From Earliella scabrosa (taxonomy: Eukaryota; Basidiomycota; Agaricomycetes; Polyporales; Polyporaceae): 64,000 nt of DNA. Positions 12,231 through 24,926 of the stretch are shown here, piece by piece. The position numbers and the translations under genes are program-made. The first letter of the stretch is position 1, and the number at the start of each line of letters is the position of its first letter. The notes beneath the pieces were generated by a model. The model saw nothing but the letters and a program-made list of their open reading frames with translations. It ran no database searches and was not told where the DNA came from. The DNA is taken from NCBI GenBank assembly GCA_022605405.1, contig JABYQQ010000016.1:558001-622000 (forward strand). Reading direction: 5' to 3'.

Positions 12231-15070
12231 ATGCCAGACCCAGCCGCACCAACTGAGCCCGCAGCGGAGGACGCAGCCTCGCCCAAGAACGATGCCGGTC
12301 AGTCCTTTCAATCCCCCGCCACTCACCCCGCCTCCCAGCATCTCACCGATCGCAATGGCACACAGTCACGGACCTCATCAAGTCCACCTTCGAGGTTTCG
12401 GTGAGTACTCGTGCATGCAGCTCTACGCTCGGACGCGTCTTGATCGCGATCTTTTCAGGTCACCCTCGCCGACCAACAAGCGGACCCAAATTCGCCGCTC
12501 TACAGTGCGAAGACCTTCGAGGAGCTCGGATTGTCAGTCGATTCGCTTGCCGAGGCGGTCGCGCGACGCGTGCTAACGCGTACATTTGGTGGACAGGAAT
12601 CCGGACCTCCTCAAGGGCATCTACGACATGGGCTTCTCGAAACCGTCCAAAATCCAGGAGCGTGCTCTGCCTCTATTGCTTGCCAATCCGTGAGTACACA
12701 TCTTCTCTGGGGTCGGTCTGCGAATTGCCCATGACGCGTCTCGGATGCACGGCTGGGCGGGGGAAGTGGCGCAGGATCTGGGCAGGCAAGCTGGGGCATC
12801 CGTCCGAAGCGGTAAAACGTCAGCTCGCAGTATCGCCGACCGTTGTCGGGCACGCCGCTTCTGCTTCACTGCAGTCGCAGTGTCCTCTTGCGCCACATTC
12901 AGATCTTTCTATCAGTTCAGTCCACGCAGGCATGCCAGAAGCCCTCCGTCCCCTGCCCTCCACTGAAGCTAATCATTCGAGTTCATACGAGAACAGTGGG
13001 AGTGGAACTGCCCGTGAACGGCGGAAAGTCCCAGTTCCACTGTCCATGTACCAGATCCCTTGGCAAATGTCCGCCTCATCCGACGCTTACCGCCTCCGCG
13101 GGCAAGTGCTCCTTTCAATGCGATGCTCATTGCGCTAGTGACCGCATCCCGCCACTAGAGCTACTCTCCAGTATGGCCTAAGAATCCTTGCTGATCCCGC
13201 CATGCTGCTGCTCAAGTGAGGCATGCGCCGTAACGGGCGTTGATCGACTGCAAGATTGTGGAACCTCTCGCCGGCAGTTGCTGTCGAAAGGCACACCGCT
13301 CCTGCACTCCACCACGCCGGTTCATACGGCTCGTGCGACACAGAGACGCTGTTCCCTCGGACGTGCCACCCGGCGACCGCGCTCCTCTTCACCGACGCGA
13401 CTTTCTGCCCGCATGCGGAACTCACATCTAATCTGACCACTTCCTCTTCCCTGCAGGCCTCAGAACATGATCGGCCAGTCGCAGTCAGGCACGGGGAAGA
13501 CGGCCGCGTTCGTGCTCACGATGCTCAGCCGCGTCGACTACTCGATCAACAAGCCCCAGGTGGGTGAGATCCCGCTCCCCCAGTGAGAACGGCGATCCCA
13601 AACTGACGGCCGCCTGCTCCTGCTCCTGCTCCTTGACCTATCATCACTGTGCCCATTGCTGTTGTCCAGGCGCTCTGCCTCGCGCCGTCGCGTGAGCTCG
13701 CGCGGCAGATCATGTCGGTCGTGGTCGCGATGGGCAAGTTCACGAACGTGCAGACCGAGTACGCGATCAAGGAGAGCCTGCCGAAGGGCGCGTCGAACGT
13801 GACGGCGCACATCGTGGTGGGCACGCCGGGGACGATGACGGACCTGATCAGGCGCAAGGTGATCGACGTGTCGGAGGTGAAGGTGTTCGTGCTCGACGAG
13901 GCGGACAACATGCTCGACAAGGACGGGCTCGGCGAGCAGACGCTCCGTGTCAAGAAGTGAGCACTCCCTCCCCCTCCCTCCCACCTTCTCAGCGTTTCCT
14001 TCACCGTGGTTTCGTGAGCTGACTCGTTGGCGCAGCATGCTGCCGAAGAACCGGCCGGTGCAGATCATCCTGTTCTCGGCGACGTTCCCGGACCACGTGC
14101 GGAGCTTTGCGAGCAAATTTGCGCCGAACGCGAACAAGATCGAGCTGCAGCGGAACGAGCTGTCGGTGGACAACATCCGGCAGTTCTACATGGACTGCCG
14201 GAACGAGGAGCACAAGTACGAGGTGCTCGTCTCGCTCTACCAGCTGCTCACGATCGGCCAGAGCATCATCTTCTGCCAGGTGCGTTCGGGGGATATCCAC
14301 ACACTCTCTGAGTCCGAGACTGACCACACCCACACTCGCGTTCAGCACCGACACACGGCGGACCGGATCTCGCAGCGGATGACGGCGGAGGGGCACAAGG
14401 TGGCGTCGCTGCACGGGGCCAAGGACGCGCAGGAGCGGGACGCGATCATCGACGGGTTCCGGGAGGGGAAGGAGAAGGTGCTGATCACGACGAACGTGAT
14501 CGCGCGCGGGATCGACATCCTGCAGGTGAACATGGTCGTCAACTACGACCTGCCGCTCATGAACGAGCGCGACAGCTTTGGGAACAAGGGCGATTCCCGC
14601 CCCGACATTGAGACGTATATTCATCGGATTGGTACGTACCCGTGCGCCTTCTCTCTCTCGCTGGCTCGCGCTCTGGCCTTTTGGGTCGAGCTGGGTAGAG
14701 TGCGTGGGTTCTTGGTGGGGCTGAGCTGACGTCGCTTTTGGGTGTGCAGGACGGACGGGCCGGTTCGGGCGCAAGGGCATCTCGATCAACTTTGTGCACG
14801 ACAAGGCGACGTGGCAGCAGATGGAGCAGATCGAGCGCATAACGGGCAAGCAGATCATCCGGATCGAGACCAACGACCTCGACGCCATGGAGGAGGTGCG
14901 TTCCTCTTCCCTTCTTTCCCTTCCTTTTTCTTCCCTGTTCTTTTCGCTCTTCGTGTCCGTCTCGCGCGGGAGCCATCTCGATCCCGAGCAATCTGTGTTC
15001 TGTGTATGCGTGTATGTGTGGACGGTGCTGACGTGTGGACGTGCAGCAAATGAAGAAGGCGCTGAAGTAG
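12231..15070 (+). CDS. DBP5: DEAD-box ATP-dependent RNA helicase DBP5 (mRNA export)
   Basis: DBP5/DDX19 remodels mRNPs at the cytoplasmic face of the nuclear pore, with Gle1 and inositol hexakisphosphate. Exons: 12231-12297, 12366-12400, 12459-12532, 12597-12689, 13457-13559, 13670-13956, 14036-14279, 14346-14631, 14750-14895, 15047-15070; 452 residues, near the 480 usual for the family. Visible motifs: Q motif ([14 protein letters not shown]), Walker A (SQSGTGKT), [12 protein letters not shown] (13895-13906), SAT (LFSATFP), [16 protein letters not shown]. The [20 protein letters not shown] stretch (residues split by no intron) is typical of the DBP5 subfamily. Intron 4 (12690-13456) is 767 nt, against about 60-150 for the others. 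Exon 2 is 35 nt and the last exon encodes only seven residues. The first ATG was taken as start; the N-terminal about 40 residues are acidic, Ala/Pro/Ser-rich and unconserved. Confidence 0.97.
13001..13041. repeat. Inverted repeat inside the long DBP5 intron
   Basis: AGTGGAACTG (13001-13010) and its exact complement CAGTTCCACT (13032-13041) are separated by 21 nt. Just 5' of the left arm is ACAGTGG, which matches the outer part of the same hairpin, so the left arm looks partly duplicated. It could form an RNA hairpin in the intron. Confidence 0.6.
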
Positions 15071-17073
15071 AGCGAGAGAGAAGAGTGGTGCCGGTGCGAG
15101 TGGGTTCTAAACCCGCCGGCGGAGATGTATACCTGTTTTGTATCCTGTAGTCCCCAATCCACCCAATGTCCCTCACGCGTCGCGGCGGGATGTACATCAA
15201 CGCGATGAAGGCCGTCCTACGAGTCGCACGACCGCCTGGTGCTCGCCGGGCCTGTCCGTCCGTTTCGGACCCACGAGGCAGCGGACGGGGTGCTGAGGTT
15301 GAGCTTGACGTGGCAGCTTGGAGATCTGCAGCGGGCAGCCCAAACACAGTGCGTCTTTTGTCTAACTCGAGGTGTGTCCATCGCGCTCCCCGTTGATTGC
15401 TGCCACGCTGAACGTTGGGACCGGGTGACAGGCTCGTCGCCGAGCTCGAGGCCGCTGCTGTCGGACGTCGACGATGCTGAAGAGTCGGAAGGAACGCGCG
15501 TGTAGCTATGACTTCATACTTTTTGGCCATCGCCAAGGGGTCGATCCTGGTCTTGCGTCTGGGGCTGTCAAGCGTTGTCCGGAAACGCGTCTTCGAAGGC
15601 TTCGATGACCTGCCCGTCGTCCGTTCGAGGCGGATGGGGTTGGACGAGATCGACGCGGGTGCCTCCTTCTTTCTTGGTGTCTCTTGGTCAGCCTGAACGC
15701 TTCAAATTCACGGTCGAGGTGGAGGTCCCCGCGCGGGGCGGGCGATAGGCACCCCCGCCACCGCTCGGGCCGATCCCACGGGACGGCGAGGGTGGCCTTG
15801 ACATGCCTGACACGGACTCTGGTTTTTCGCATTCGCATTGCACGGCTCCCGACCGTCCGCAGATCCCACACCCATCTCGGTCGCACATTTACGCGTACGT
15901 GCGCGTGGCTGCCCTCTCCTTAAGCGTTCTCGAGCTCGTTCCCAATGCAATGTCGTTACCGAAATGTGCGCACGACGACCACGCCCGCCGCGGCTGGGCC
16001 CACACTAGTACTGTGGTACGTGCACCCTCGCATGTCAAACAGAGCCGTCGTGGCGTTAGGGTGCGCTTTGACCAAGCGGGCAGGAGAAAAGTAGTCTGCA
16101 GCCTGATTGAGATACTATAGTAGATCATAGGACAAGACCTTAGACGGGCGTGGACGCGCGGGGCGAGGCCGATTACCTCACCCCGGGTCCCCAGCCTCTC
16201 GAGTCTCGAGCCCTGTCGACGTCGACGCTGCTGACGGAAATCAAGCGTACAGATTCGACAGCCTCGCGGCGATCTCGCACGCGCGCGCGCGCGTCCGATG
16301 TGGAAGGCTGAGCCGCTCGCGCGCGCCCATGAGCTCGAGGGACGCGGGAAGTGTTTGGCGATGTGGGCATGTGTAGCGTCGCCTCGGCTGGGGCATATCG
16401 TCCCATTCCTCGCGGCCGCGTCGCTGGCTGATGCAGCAGCGATGCGTCCCACCGTCTCACCGTCCCACCGTGCGTGCGTGCGCGCGTGGGGGTGCGCAGC
16501 GGCGCAGGAAAAAGATCGGCGAGGTGAGATCGGCCACGGGGAGAGCCAATCTCGCGCTCACGTTCCCCGTATGGCTGCTGGGCTGCCCGAGCGTGCGCGT
16601 GCGTACCCTAGGCCTGCGTCCCATGTCTGCCTGGCGATGGAGGAGGGGCAGCGGTGACCTCACGCGGGGACATACGGCGGCGGTGCGAGGGTGCGCGGGG
16701 CCATGGCTGGCAGTTGCCGTGGCGCGAGCAGATGGAGGGGGGGCGAGGAAGGCTTGGGCGAGGGAGCTTCTCCGACGATCAGAAGGGAGGGAGCGGGTGG
16801 AGACTGAGGCTGGCGGGGGACGCGAACGGAGACGGGCGAGCGAGCGATGTGTGTGTCCGATCCACGTCGCTTCCGTGATTGCGAAGACGTTCCATCGCCC
16901 GCGGCCGTGCCCTGTCCTTCCGACCGTCCGACCGTCCTTCCTCGGTGCGAGCCCGCGCCTTTGGGCCTCTCGCAGCGCGGGCGGCGAGCCGTGGTTATGT
17001 TATCCTCTTCCTTGATCCAGAACTGGTCCCCCTTCGAGAGCCCATCGTGTGTCCCCGCCCGCACGCTCAGCCC
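15071..17073. other. Intergenic region without recognised gene
   Basis: Two kb of GC-rich sequence downstream of DBP5 and upstream of the NTF2-like gene. Frames on both strands are short or lack ATG starts and show no recognisable domains. A (CG)7 run lies at 16280-16293 and further GTGC-rich stretches at about 16470-16495. Confidence 0.6.
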
Positions 17074-17080
17074 TATAAAT
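17074..17080 (+). promoter_or_regulatory. TATA box of the NTF2-like gene
   Basis: TATAAAT stands in GC-rich surroundings 156 bp upstream of the start codon at 17236. It is followed by a C/T-rich leader without ATG, as expected of a highly expressed fungal promoter. Confidence 0.6.
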
Positions 17081-17235
17081 TCGCGCACCCACCGCGCCCT
17101 CCTCCCCTCCCCTACCCCACCCCCCTCGACCCCGCGTCGACCAAAACGCCCTCGCGACCGCCTCTCGCGCACCCCCACGCAGTGCACGCACCACGCACCC
17201 CCATCTCGCCTCACCCCGCCGCCTCTAACCGAACG

Positions 17236-17932
17236 ATGCTCTCCACCTTCTACGCGTGGTCGATCGAGCACATCAAGCGCGTCTTCGAGGCCAAGTCGGA
17301 GCGCGACTGCCTCGAGGCGCTCGACGCGACGTTCTCGGAGCGGCTCGAGTTCACGTTCAACGGCTCGCCGCTCCCGCGCGTCGGCCTCGAGAAGATCGTG
17401 CTCGCGATGCTCCAGACCTCGGGCTTCTGCCTCAACGTCGACTGGCTCAATGCGGTCGAGGTCCCACGCGACGGCTCTAACCGAGTGAGTTCTGCATTTT
17501 CGTGTGCGTGTGACCTGGGATGGGTTTCTCACTCACCGGTCACCTCGCGCGCGGGCGCGCTTGCCCTGTCTTGCTCTTTCTTGCAGAATGGAATGCTCGG
17601 GGGGTATTATGTGATCAGAAACGTCAAGAAGCCTCTCCCGGGCTCGTCGACCCTCGCGCTCTTCGAGCGGCACAAGTCCGTGAACGTCGAGTGAGTGCTA
17701 GCCTTGCTCAGGATGGCATCCCTTCCCCCCTACTCCCTCATCACGAATCATGGAATCATGAAATCATGTCGTGCTTGAACTCCGCAACCCGTTGCTCACG
17801 TCCCGCCTGTGCCCGCCCCGCAGGATCGAGTCCGAGTCGCCAGACCCGTCCGTCGACAGCCGGCGCATCGTCAAGCTCGCCATCGTCGCCACGGACGTGC
17901 CCGTGCCACCGAGCAGCCAGTTCTCGATCTGA
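17236..17932 (+). CDS. Small hypothetical protein, possible NTF2-like (SnoaL-type) fold
   Basis: Three exons: 17236-17484, 17587-17690, 17824-17932, with consensus GTGAGT donors and CAG acceptors; 153 residues. An N-terminal amphipathic helix (about residues 3-30) is followed by FSERLEFTFNG, a central GGYYVIRNVKKP strand segment and a C-terminal RRIVKLAIVATDVP strand. This alternation of a helix with several strands resembles NTF2-like/SnoaL domains, but I see no catalytic motif and the fold is an inference. No signal peptide or membrane segment. The start is the first ATG after the TATA box at 17074. Such short orphan-like proteins are common in mushroom genomes. The gene call is firmer than the fold. 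Confidence 0.75.
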
Positions 17933-19528
17933 TTCGTCGCGTCGACTCGCCGTGGACCCCGCCTCCATCTCGCGCCCGTGATCTTCCCCAGTCGAGCTGC
18001 TCCCCGACGCCCGTGCACCTCCCACCTCTCATCTCTCACCTCCCATCTCACTAGCCTCTCCCCTCTGTCTGGCACCGAGTCTGCATTGCTGAATCCTGAT
18101 CATACCCACACTATCATAGACACTGTATTCTAGCACATACATACCATTCCCCCCGGCATCTGACATCACCATATAGACGTTAGCTACCCTCCACCGCGGT
18201 CCGCTGTTCTCCCCAGGCTCTTCGCTGTCGCCCTGCTGTTAATGCGATCCCTGACCTTGAACATCTCGAACGTCACTTTCCGGGGTTACGTCTGATGGCA
18301 GATACGTGATCACGCCTCACTGGGCTGGCCGTGGAAAGAGTACAGTTCAGGCGGACAACGTTCAAACGTTCGCGCCTCGTGGACCCATGGACCCTTGGAT
18401 TTGGATCATGGACCATGGAGCTGGGTTTCGTCTCAGGGAGAGCGGCGTCCGAGTTCGCAGTTCGCAGCAGCTGCAACATGCAAGTGATGGCGCGCGCTGA
18501 GCCAACCTCGCACGCTTCATTATGCGTTTATGCGTTACGCTCCTACGCTCCGCTGAGAGTCCGCGGCCGAACGCGCGAGGGTTGGGGGGAGGGGTCCACG
18601 TCGCGCTTATCGCTCGCTCGTACGTATACGTCCGTGCCGTTCATGGCGAGACTCCACGCTCGCCGCCGGGTTCGACTTTCTTCGCAGGCTCGTCGCGGAG
18701 TTCTGACCAGGTGGGTGCCAGTGGATGGGTATGCCGACTCAGTACTCAGGGCTGGCTATGGCGTGCCGAATATTCCCTGACATTGAGAGGCTCGTTACAA
18801 TTGATCATGACACACGCAGGGCTTCGTGGAGGCCTCGCGCAGCCACGTAATGCAGCTGAGACTCGAACCGCGGCTTGCCATCACTGCTCGCGACACGAAG
18901 GTTTGAAGGTTTTTCGTGGAATTTTAAAGTGCCCGCCGCGTTCTCTGCGCACGGGGGTGGCGAGAGCTTGATTGACGGCTCGCAGGTAAATCGACGGGCG
19001 GGTGGGGGTCACGGTACATACATATGTATGTATGTATTGCGTTACTACTCCCGCCGCGCGCTGTTCGCTTCGAACTTCGAGGGCCGAGTTTTGAGAATTT
19101 TTCTCCGGGGTGCGGTCACGATTAATATTCCGGGATAATCGCGGCGGTGTGGTGGTCTGGGTTTCGTCGGGTCTTGGCCAGAGACATTGCGTGTGGTGAT
19201 GGATGGGTGCATGCCGTCAGACATCCGCGGCTGGCAGCACCCCCGAACAAGCGTACTAGATGACGATGTCGTCGGAACTTGGAACTTACGGTTCGACTCT
19301 CTCGCACCTGCCATTTGCTTACAGCTTACAAGGTCCGGACTTGCTTCTTTTCGTCTTCCGCCTTCTCGAGCTCGCGTTCTGGTGTTCTGGTGTTCTGTTT
19401 TTTCTGCGTACCTCGGACGTTCTGTTCGTCACCACCTCGGGCTCGGGCTGATACAGCCCACACAGACACACACTGCGCACCGTGACGTCTGTCTCTTCCG
19501 AATTCCGACGAGTTCGAAAGGGTCTCTC

Positions 19529-19554
19529 GCGTGCGTGCGTGCGTGCGTGCGTGC
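19529..19554. repeat. (GCGT)n microsatellite
   Basis: About six tandem GCGT units in the non-genic region, followed some 80 bp later by a short CT-dinucleotide run. Confidence 0.85.
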
Positions 19555-22453
19555 TTCCAATCGTGTTCTCAGTTCTGTCATTTTTGTGCATGGCGATCGG
19601 ACGTTTCTACACAGACAGATCTCGCGGTGCGGGTGCGCTCTCTCTCTCTCCCACGCGCCCGGATGCGTCCGGACAGCGATTAGAGGGAACAGAGAGGGAC
19701 TGATATCGATGACGTTTGGCAGCGATTGCAAGGCTTTGCTGACGACAGTGTTCTACATAGATCGGATCGTTTCCACAAGTCCAGGGTGTGGTCGTCGCCG
19801 GCGGATATCGATGTCCCATTGCTCAGCGCTCAGCAGGACGACCACTGGCATCGACGTTCGACTCGAGTACGTTCCATGCGCGGTTCCCGCTCTCGCCCTT
19901 CGGAGTTCGGACTCGGGCAGAAGTTCCCAGCGGCGGCGAGCGAGTCTGATAGACTCGCAGACTCGCGAAGGGCGAGCTATACTTGGACTTGGACCACCGT
20001 CTGGCCATGCATACATACAGTGTCATGGGGGGACGCGCTCCCATCGCTCCCGGGCCCAGTTGGTCTCGTGGCGAGCGAGGTCGGGCTCGCCGTCCCGTCA
20101 CGCGTGCCGCGTCGCAGGACTGTCAATGTCGTCGTGCGGTGGTGCGCAATTCCAACACCTCACGCGGGTTCTTACCGGTATGGGTTATCCTCATGCGCAT
20201 GCGCACCACGCGTGCGGGCAGGCAGAGATATTCTCATCTCGTAGTACCGTACGCGTCGCGCCGCGGAGCTCCGCTCTTGCTGCGATCAGGGCTGACCGGG
20301 ACCCCCTCGCGTCCCTCGTCCTCCAGGCCTCCAGGCTGGTTTGCAGCGGGGTGACGTTGACAGATTCATTGGGGCTTCAATTGCAAGCCCTGCCGGCCTC
20401 GTGGTCGCTGACACTGGTCCGGCAGGCTCGCCGGACCCTGCACTCCGCCAGGCGCGACATACGAATCCGATGCCGGTGTCGCGTACTACATCGTGTGTGT
20501 AAGTATGTCGGACGAGGCGGGTGGCGAGACGGGTGTCGGATGCATACCAATCATATGCATAAATGGGGGTGGGTGGTGCCCAGGCCCGTCAGACGCGACG
20601 GGCTCCCATCTCACGCCACAATGCCTACGGAGGCTTTAGTGGTTGCCACGACGGCTCTGAAATCGCAGTCGCCCGCGAGCAATGAGTCTGACATGTCGAC
20701 AGACGCGGCGGATTACGACATGTGCCATGAATTTGACTCTTCCTCTTCCTTCTCTCTCTTTCCCTGTGTGTTTTTCCATACGTGCATACACCCGTCCCTC
20801 AGGCGTGTCTCGGAACATGGAGCTCGTGCCCGGGAATGCGCGCGCGAGGCTGAGACGGTCGAGCTCACGAACCGCGTTGTCCGCATGGGTGTACGGCTCC
20901 CTGCCACACACTCGAGCGTCGAGTCCCGCGGGCACGCCTCCCGTTCCGTCAAGAGATCCCGCCTCCGCAAAATTCATCGACATCATCGCTCCCGCTCGTA
21001 GTGGTATGTGCAGCTGACCCCTTCTCGCAAAGGCACTTCACGTCTTGCTCCGGTGCCGCTCGCGGTAGGTAGGCGTAGGGTAACAGAGATCTGATTATCT
21101 CGAAGTGCGCGTGCAGGACGGGATATACAAATGGGGCGGACGTCGTACCGCTGTCCCGGGGCCATGTATGCAGGAAGGGTGTGTGCTGGATGATTTTTAT
21201 GACATTCGTTCCCGCGTTTGTGGGACCCTAGAACGAGCTCTGCGCGGCGGGCGCGAAGCTCCATCAACGCAACCTCCCACGCGTCGGTGAATCCCACAGA
21301 CACAGAGATGTCGTCGTCGTGTATAATTGAATGCCCTGCGCGGACTCGGGCGGACGCTGTGCGAGGGACGGGGACGGCGCGAGACTAGTACTTGAGATCT
21401 TGAGACGTGGACCGTCCCTCGCGTCCTCTCTCAGGCGACGCCGGGGCGCGGTGCGTGTGCCAAGGCGGCCGGAGGATGCTCGCTGCGACGAAATCAATGA
21501 GAACGAGAAAACGCGCTGCATATGTTAGTTCGACGGCTGCTGCGGAATCAGTGCATTGTGCCGCTCGCGCATTATAAACATACGCACGCACGTTTGGACG
21601 GCCTGCTTCTCGGTGTGTTTCTCTCTTCTCTCTTTCTCTCTATGTGACGGCGCACGGAATCTTTATCCGAAGACGGGGGGCTGATCTGCGCCGAGCTTGA
21701 GCCATGCGAGCATGCGAGCGTCCCTCTTCGGATTCGACGTCGACCTTCGTGATCACATCGACTCCATCGAGATCTGCGGGCTCGCACCCGAGCTCGGAGT
21801 CGATGCATCGCGCGCCGCGTGCACTCAGGAAACGGCAATTGCCAACGACATGTGGGACGAGCCAAGTGCTTCTCCGAACAGTCCGAGGTGGATCTGCGCC
21901 TTGGTCACATTGTGTTAGTATTGTGGAGCGTTCTGCCAGCACTGTATGGCAGCAGCTGCAGGCGGACACACACGTAACTTGTTGCGCTGGAATTGGCGGA
22001 GGCTGTTTGAAGGCTGGGGGTGTGTCGTCGAGTGAATGTTCCTCGGAACACGGGCCTGTCTTGAGGGTTGTGAGATGTGATTGGGCAGAGCAGCGCGATA
22101 CGCCTAGACCAGGGGGGGTGGACGTCATGAGCTTGGACTTGCAGTACTTACCAGTGACCTGAGCGGGGACGTGCGCATACACGTACGAGGGGGCCGAGAC
22201 TCCAAGCCAGGGCGCAAGCACTGGGTCCAATGGACGAAGAGCCCTGCTCGTCGATGTCGTCAGAGTCAGACGCGGCCGGTCGCTCCAGATCGAACTGATG
22301 AAATGCACTGCACAGGTTTCGTGGACGAGCGAAGATCGTTCGCCTTCCGGCAGCGCCCGTGGTTGTGATATCCAATATTCGATCGTCGAACCGTACGCGT
22401 AGCAGACAAAATCCCGCCTTCCGAGTAGGCTGCAGATCGCGCTGGGCATGCAA

Positions 22454-22489
22454 TGGAAGTGGAAATGGAAGTGGAAGTGGAAGGGGAAG
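22454..22489. repeat. Imperfect (TGGAAG)n hexanucleotide repeat
   Basis: About five to six units of TGGAAG with single-base variants (TGGAAA, GGGAAG). On the other strand it would encode alternating His-Phe, but no gene is apparent there. Confidence 0.8.
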
Positions 22490-24926
22490 CGCGAGCGTTG
22501 CGAACGGATCGGGTCATCCTCGCCTTCCGCTCGGGGAACGTCGCCTGGGAGCAATACTGCACGTATGTACGTTAGTTAATCCGACGCGCGGAAATATTCC
22601 TGCGGACGTCACGGACTTGAATATGACATTATGAGTACTTGAATGTGGCCAACGAGGCAGCGTGTAGTAGCGTTCCATGCCATTGGACAGTTAGTGGCGT
22701 TCGCGGGCATGAACTGTCAGAGACGGCGCACGCGTGTGAAGGAATGGAGGCTCTTGGGCACTAACCAACGTGTGGATGCGAGTATGGAGACCAGGGTCGA
22801 GTTCAAGATGCCGTTCGTCGTAACTTGTTCGCCGGCGAGTCGCTGGGTCGAGTCGGCCACAATGGTAATAGGACCTCCATTAATATGGATGGATTCCGAG
22901 TCGTATACCTGCCGCGTCGCAGAGGTTAGCCGGCGACGATTGTTGACTATAAGGAAGTTCCACCACCCACACGCATTCGAGCCCCGTAGGGATGGTACAT
23001 TGCGCCGCAGAACCACCCCAGAGGAGGCGCTAACGAACACATGAACGGACGATCCACTTCATGAACCATGTCCGCCGAAAGGCGCGATACGAGCGTTTCG
23101 TATTATCGGCTAGAATATAGACCACCGTCAGCTCGCAAGCCGCCCGGATACCGGCGAGGACGGTACCTGATGCAACGAGCCACATCGACCCTGTTTCACG
23201 ACGCAAATGCGATCGGTGACCCAAGTCGACTCCGACATGGCGTCGGATCGTGCCCAGCGACACACCAATGGCTGGCAAAGGATGATGGATTATTGGCTAG
23301 TGGTCTCGGGGATTTCATGTATGCAGAACCGGCTACGCGCGTGCTGCCAGCATTGGGGCGGCTCACAGCCTCCTGTCGAGGCGCGTAGTGGCGTCTTGTT
23401 GGGATTCTGACGTGACGGGCAGCCAAGGAAGGTTCAATACTGCTATAACCTTGCAGGAAATGAGTTAGCCATCTCCACGACGTTGGTCTCATGGAGCGGG
23501 ACCCACCGACGACCGCGTACTGATGATTCAACGGCGCGCACGTACACAGGAGCGTTCGGCGTATACGACACCGACGAGCAACGGCAGGCATTGCGGCAGT
23601 GGCCGCGATGAACATCGATGGGTCCAGCGTGTAACGTATGTGGTCCAACGCATCACCAGGATGACCTTGAGAGCACGGAGATGGCCGAGTGCAAGTCCGG
23701 AGGCAAGGGGGCGCAGAGCGCAAAGCGCCATATCGAACGTCTCTCTCCAAATGACCTATGGCAGCTTCCAGAGCGTAAGGCAACACCGTCAAATCTGATG
23801 CTCGGCATCCGGGCGGTTACGGACACACGGAGATGACTGCTGCAACCTACTGCGTCCCAACCTAGAAGCCCCGCGCGTCTGGAATGATAGCGCAGTAGGG
23901 ACGCTTGACCCGCCGGAGGCCGCAGCAGGACGCCCGTAGCCTCGAGGCAACCGCACGTCCTGGATGGCCCGCGGGTTCGGCGACGAGACCGACGCTGAAT
24001 GTATCTACAGGCAGATAGGGCGGATGATCAGCAAGAAGGACGGCTCCCGGACGACGACCCACTCGCTGGAGTGGCTTCGCAAGGTTCACGATCGCGTTCT
24101 CTTGACCGTGACTGCATGGTGCCGGGGTTTGGTCGCCCGCTCGTCGGCCAGCATAGGTATAGCGCGAGAGAAGCGTCGCAGGGCGATACGCTCGTGATTG
24201 CAGCCCGCATGCTGGAAGATTGGGTTCGGTGCGTTGTTCCACCTGTCATAGGACTGGGACGTCCATCGCTGCTCCCGCAGCTGAGGAGCATGCCTTTCGC
24301 AGGCAGGCGCACGGCAGTTGACCGATCAGAAAGAACGTCGTTCGGTGGCAGTCCATACGGCTGGGAGCCTGGACGAGACATTCGTGGAGTGGTTTCTTTG
24401 TTGGACCCTGGACTGCGCATAGGAGAACAGATGTGTATTCAGCAATGAGATGACTGACTTACAGACATGGACCCTGGACCCGTGATGAGTATGTGTAAAG
24501 GTGACGGTCATCGCAATGACTACTCACACTCAGCTGGACCTGCTTCTTTCGTTGGAACGTCAGGACCCCGAAGACATGGATGGTTGACTCCAAGGAACTG
24601 CGTCGACGTTGTTCACAGGATGGTGATCCTCACAGGCACAGGTACCATCCAATATCGTACTGTGGTGGAGCGCAACTTCCAGAAGCATAAAGTGAGTCAG
24701 ATTGCAAACAGTCAACTGATACATGGCGGAACCCTGGACGAGGACATTGTGCAGGCGAGTAAACAAAACGGGCCCATCGAATATTTACAGGAATCATTGC
24801 CTGACGGTCGGATAGGATGTCGGATAGGACTTCAGAGGAACGGTATGCCGGTAGGAATGTTCTTCCGTTGTCTATGACATTTGTATGTGTTGTGAGTGAC
24901 GCACTAGAAGCAGCGTAGGTTCAAAC

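Larger units (their letters stand above)
17933..24926. other. Seven-kilobase region without recognised gene
   Basis: No conserved domain could be read on either strand. The sequence holds microsatellites and many medium-length open frames with Arg/Ser/His/Cys-rich translations typical of GC-rich non-coding DNA. It also holds one exceptional frame open for about 600 codons (19187-21001, see findings). Around 22.7-23.0 and 24.0-24.9 kb the translations look somewhat more protein-like but have no recognisable family or consistent splice sites. No transposase or reverse transcriptase motifs were seen. Confidence 0.55.

Noticed and set aside
19285..19300. GGTTCGACTC, another tRNA B-box look-alike; similar ones near 18857-18869 and 61340-61352 on the minus strand
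   Set aside because: No T-stem pairing, acceptor stem or A box could be found at the right distance.
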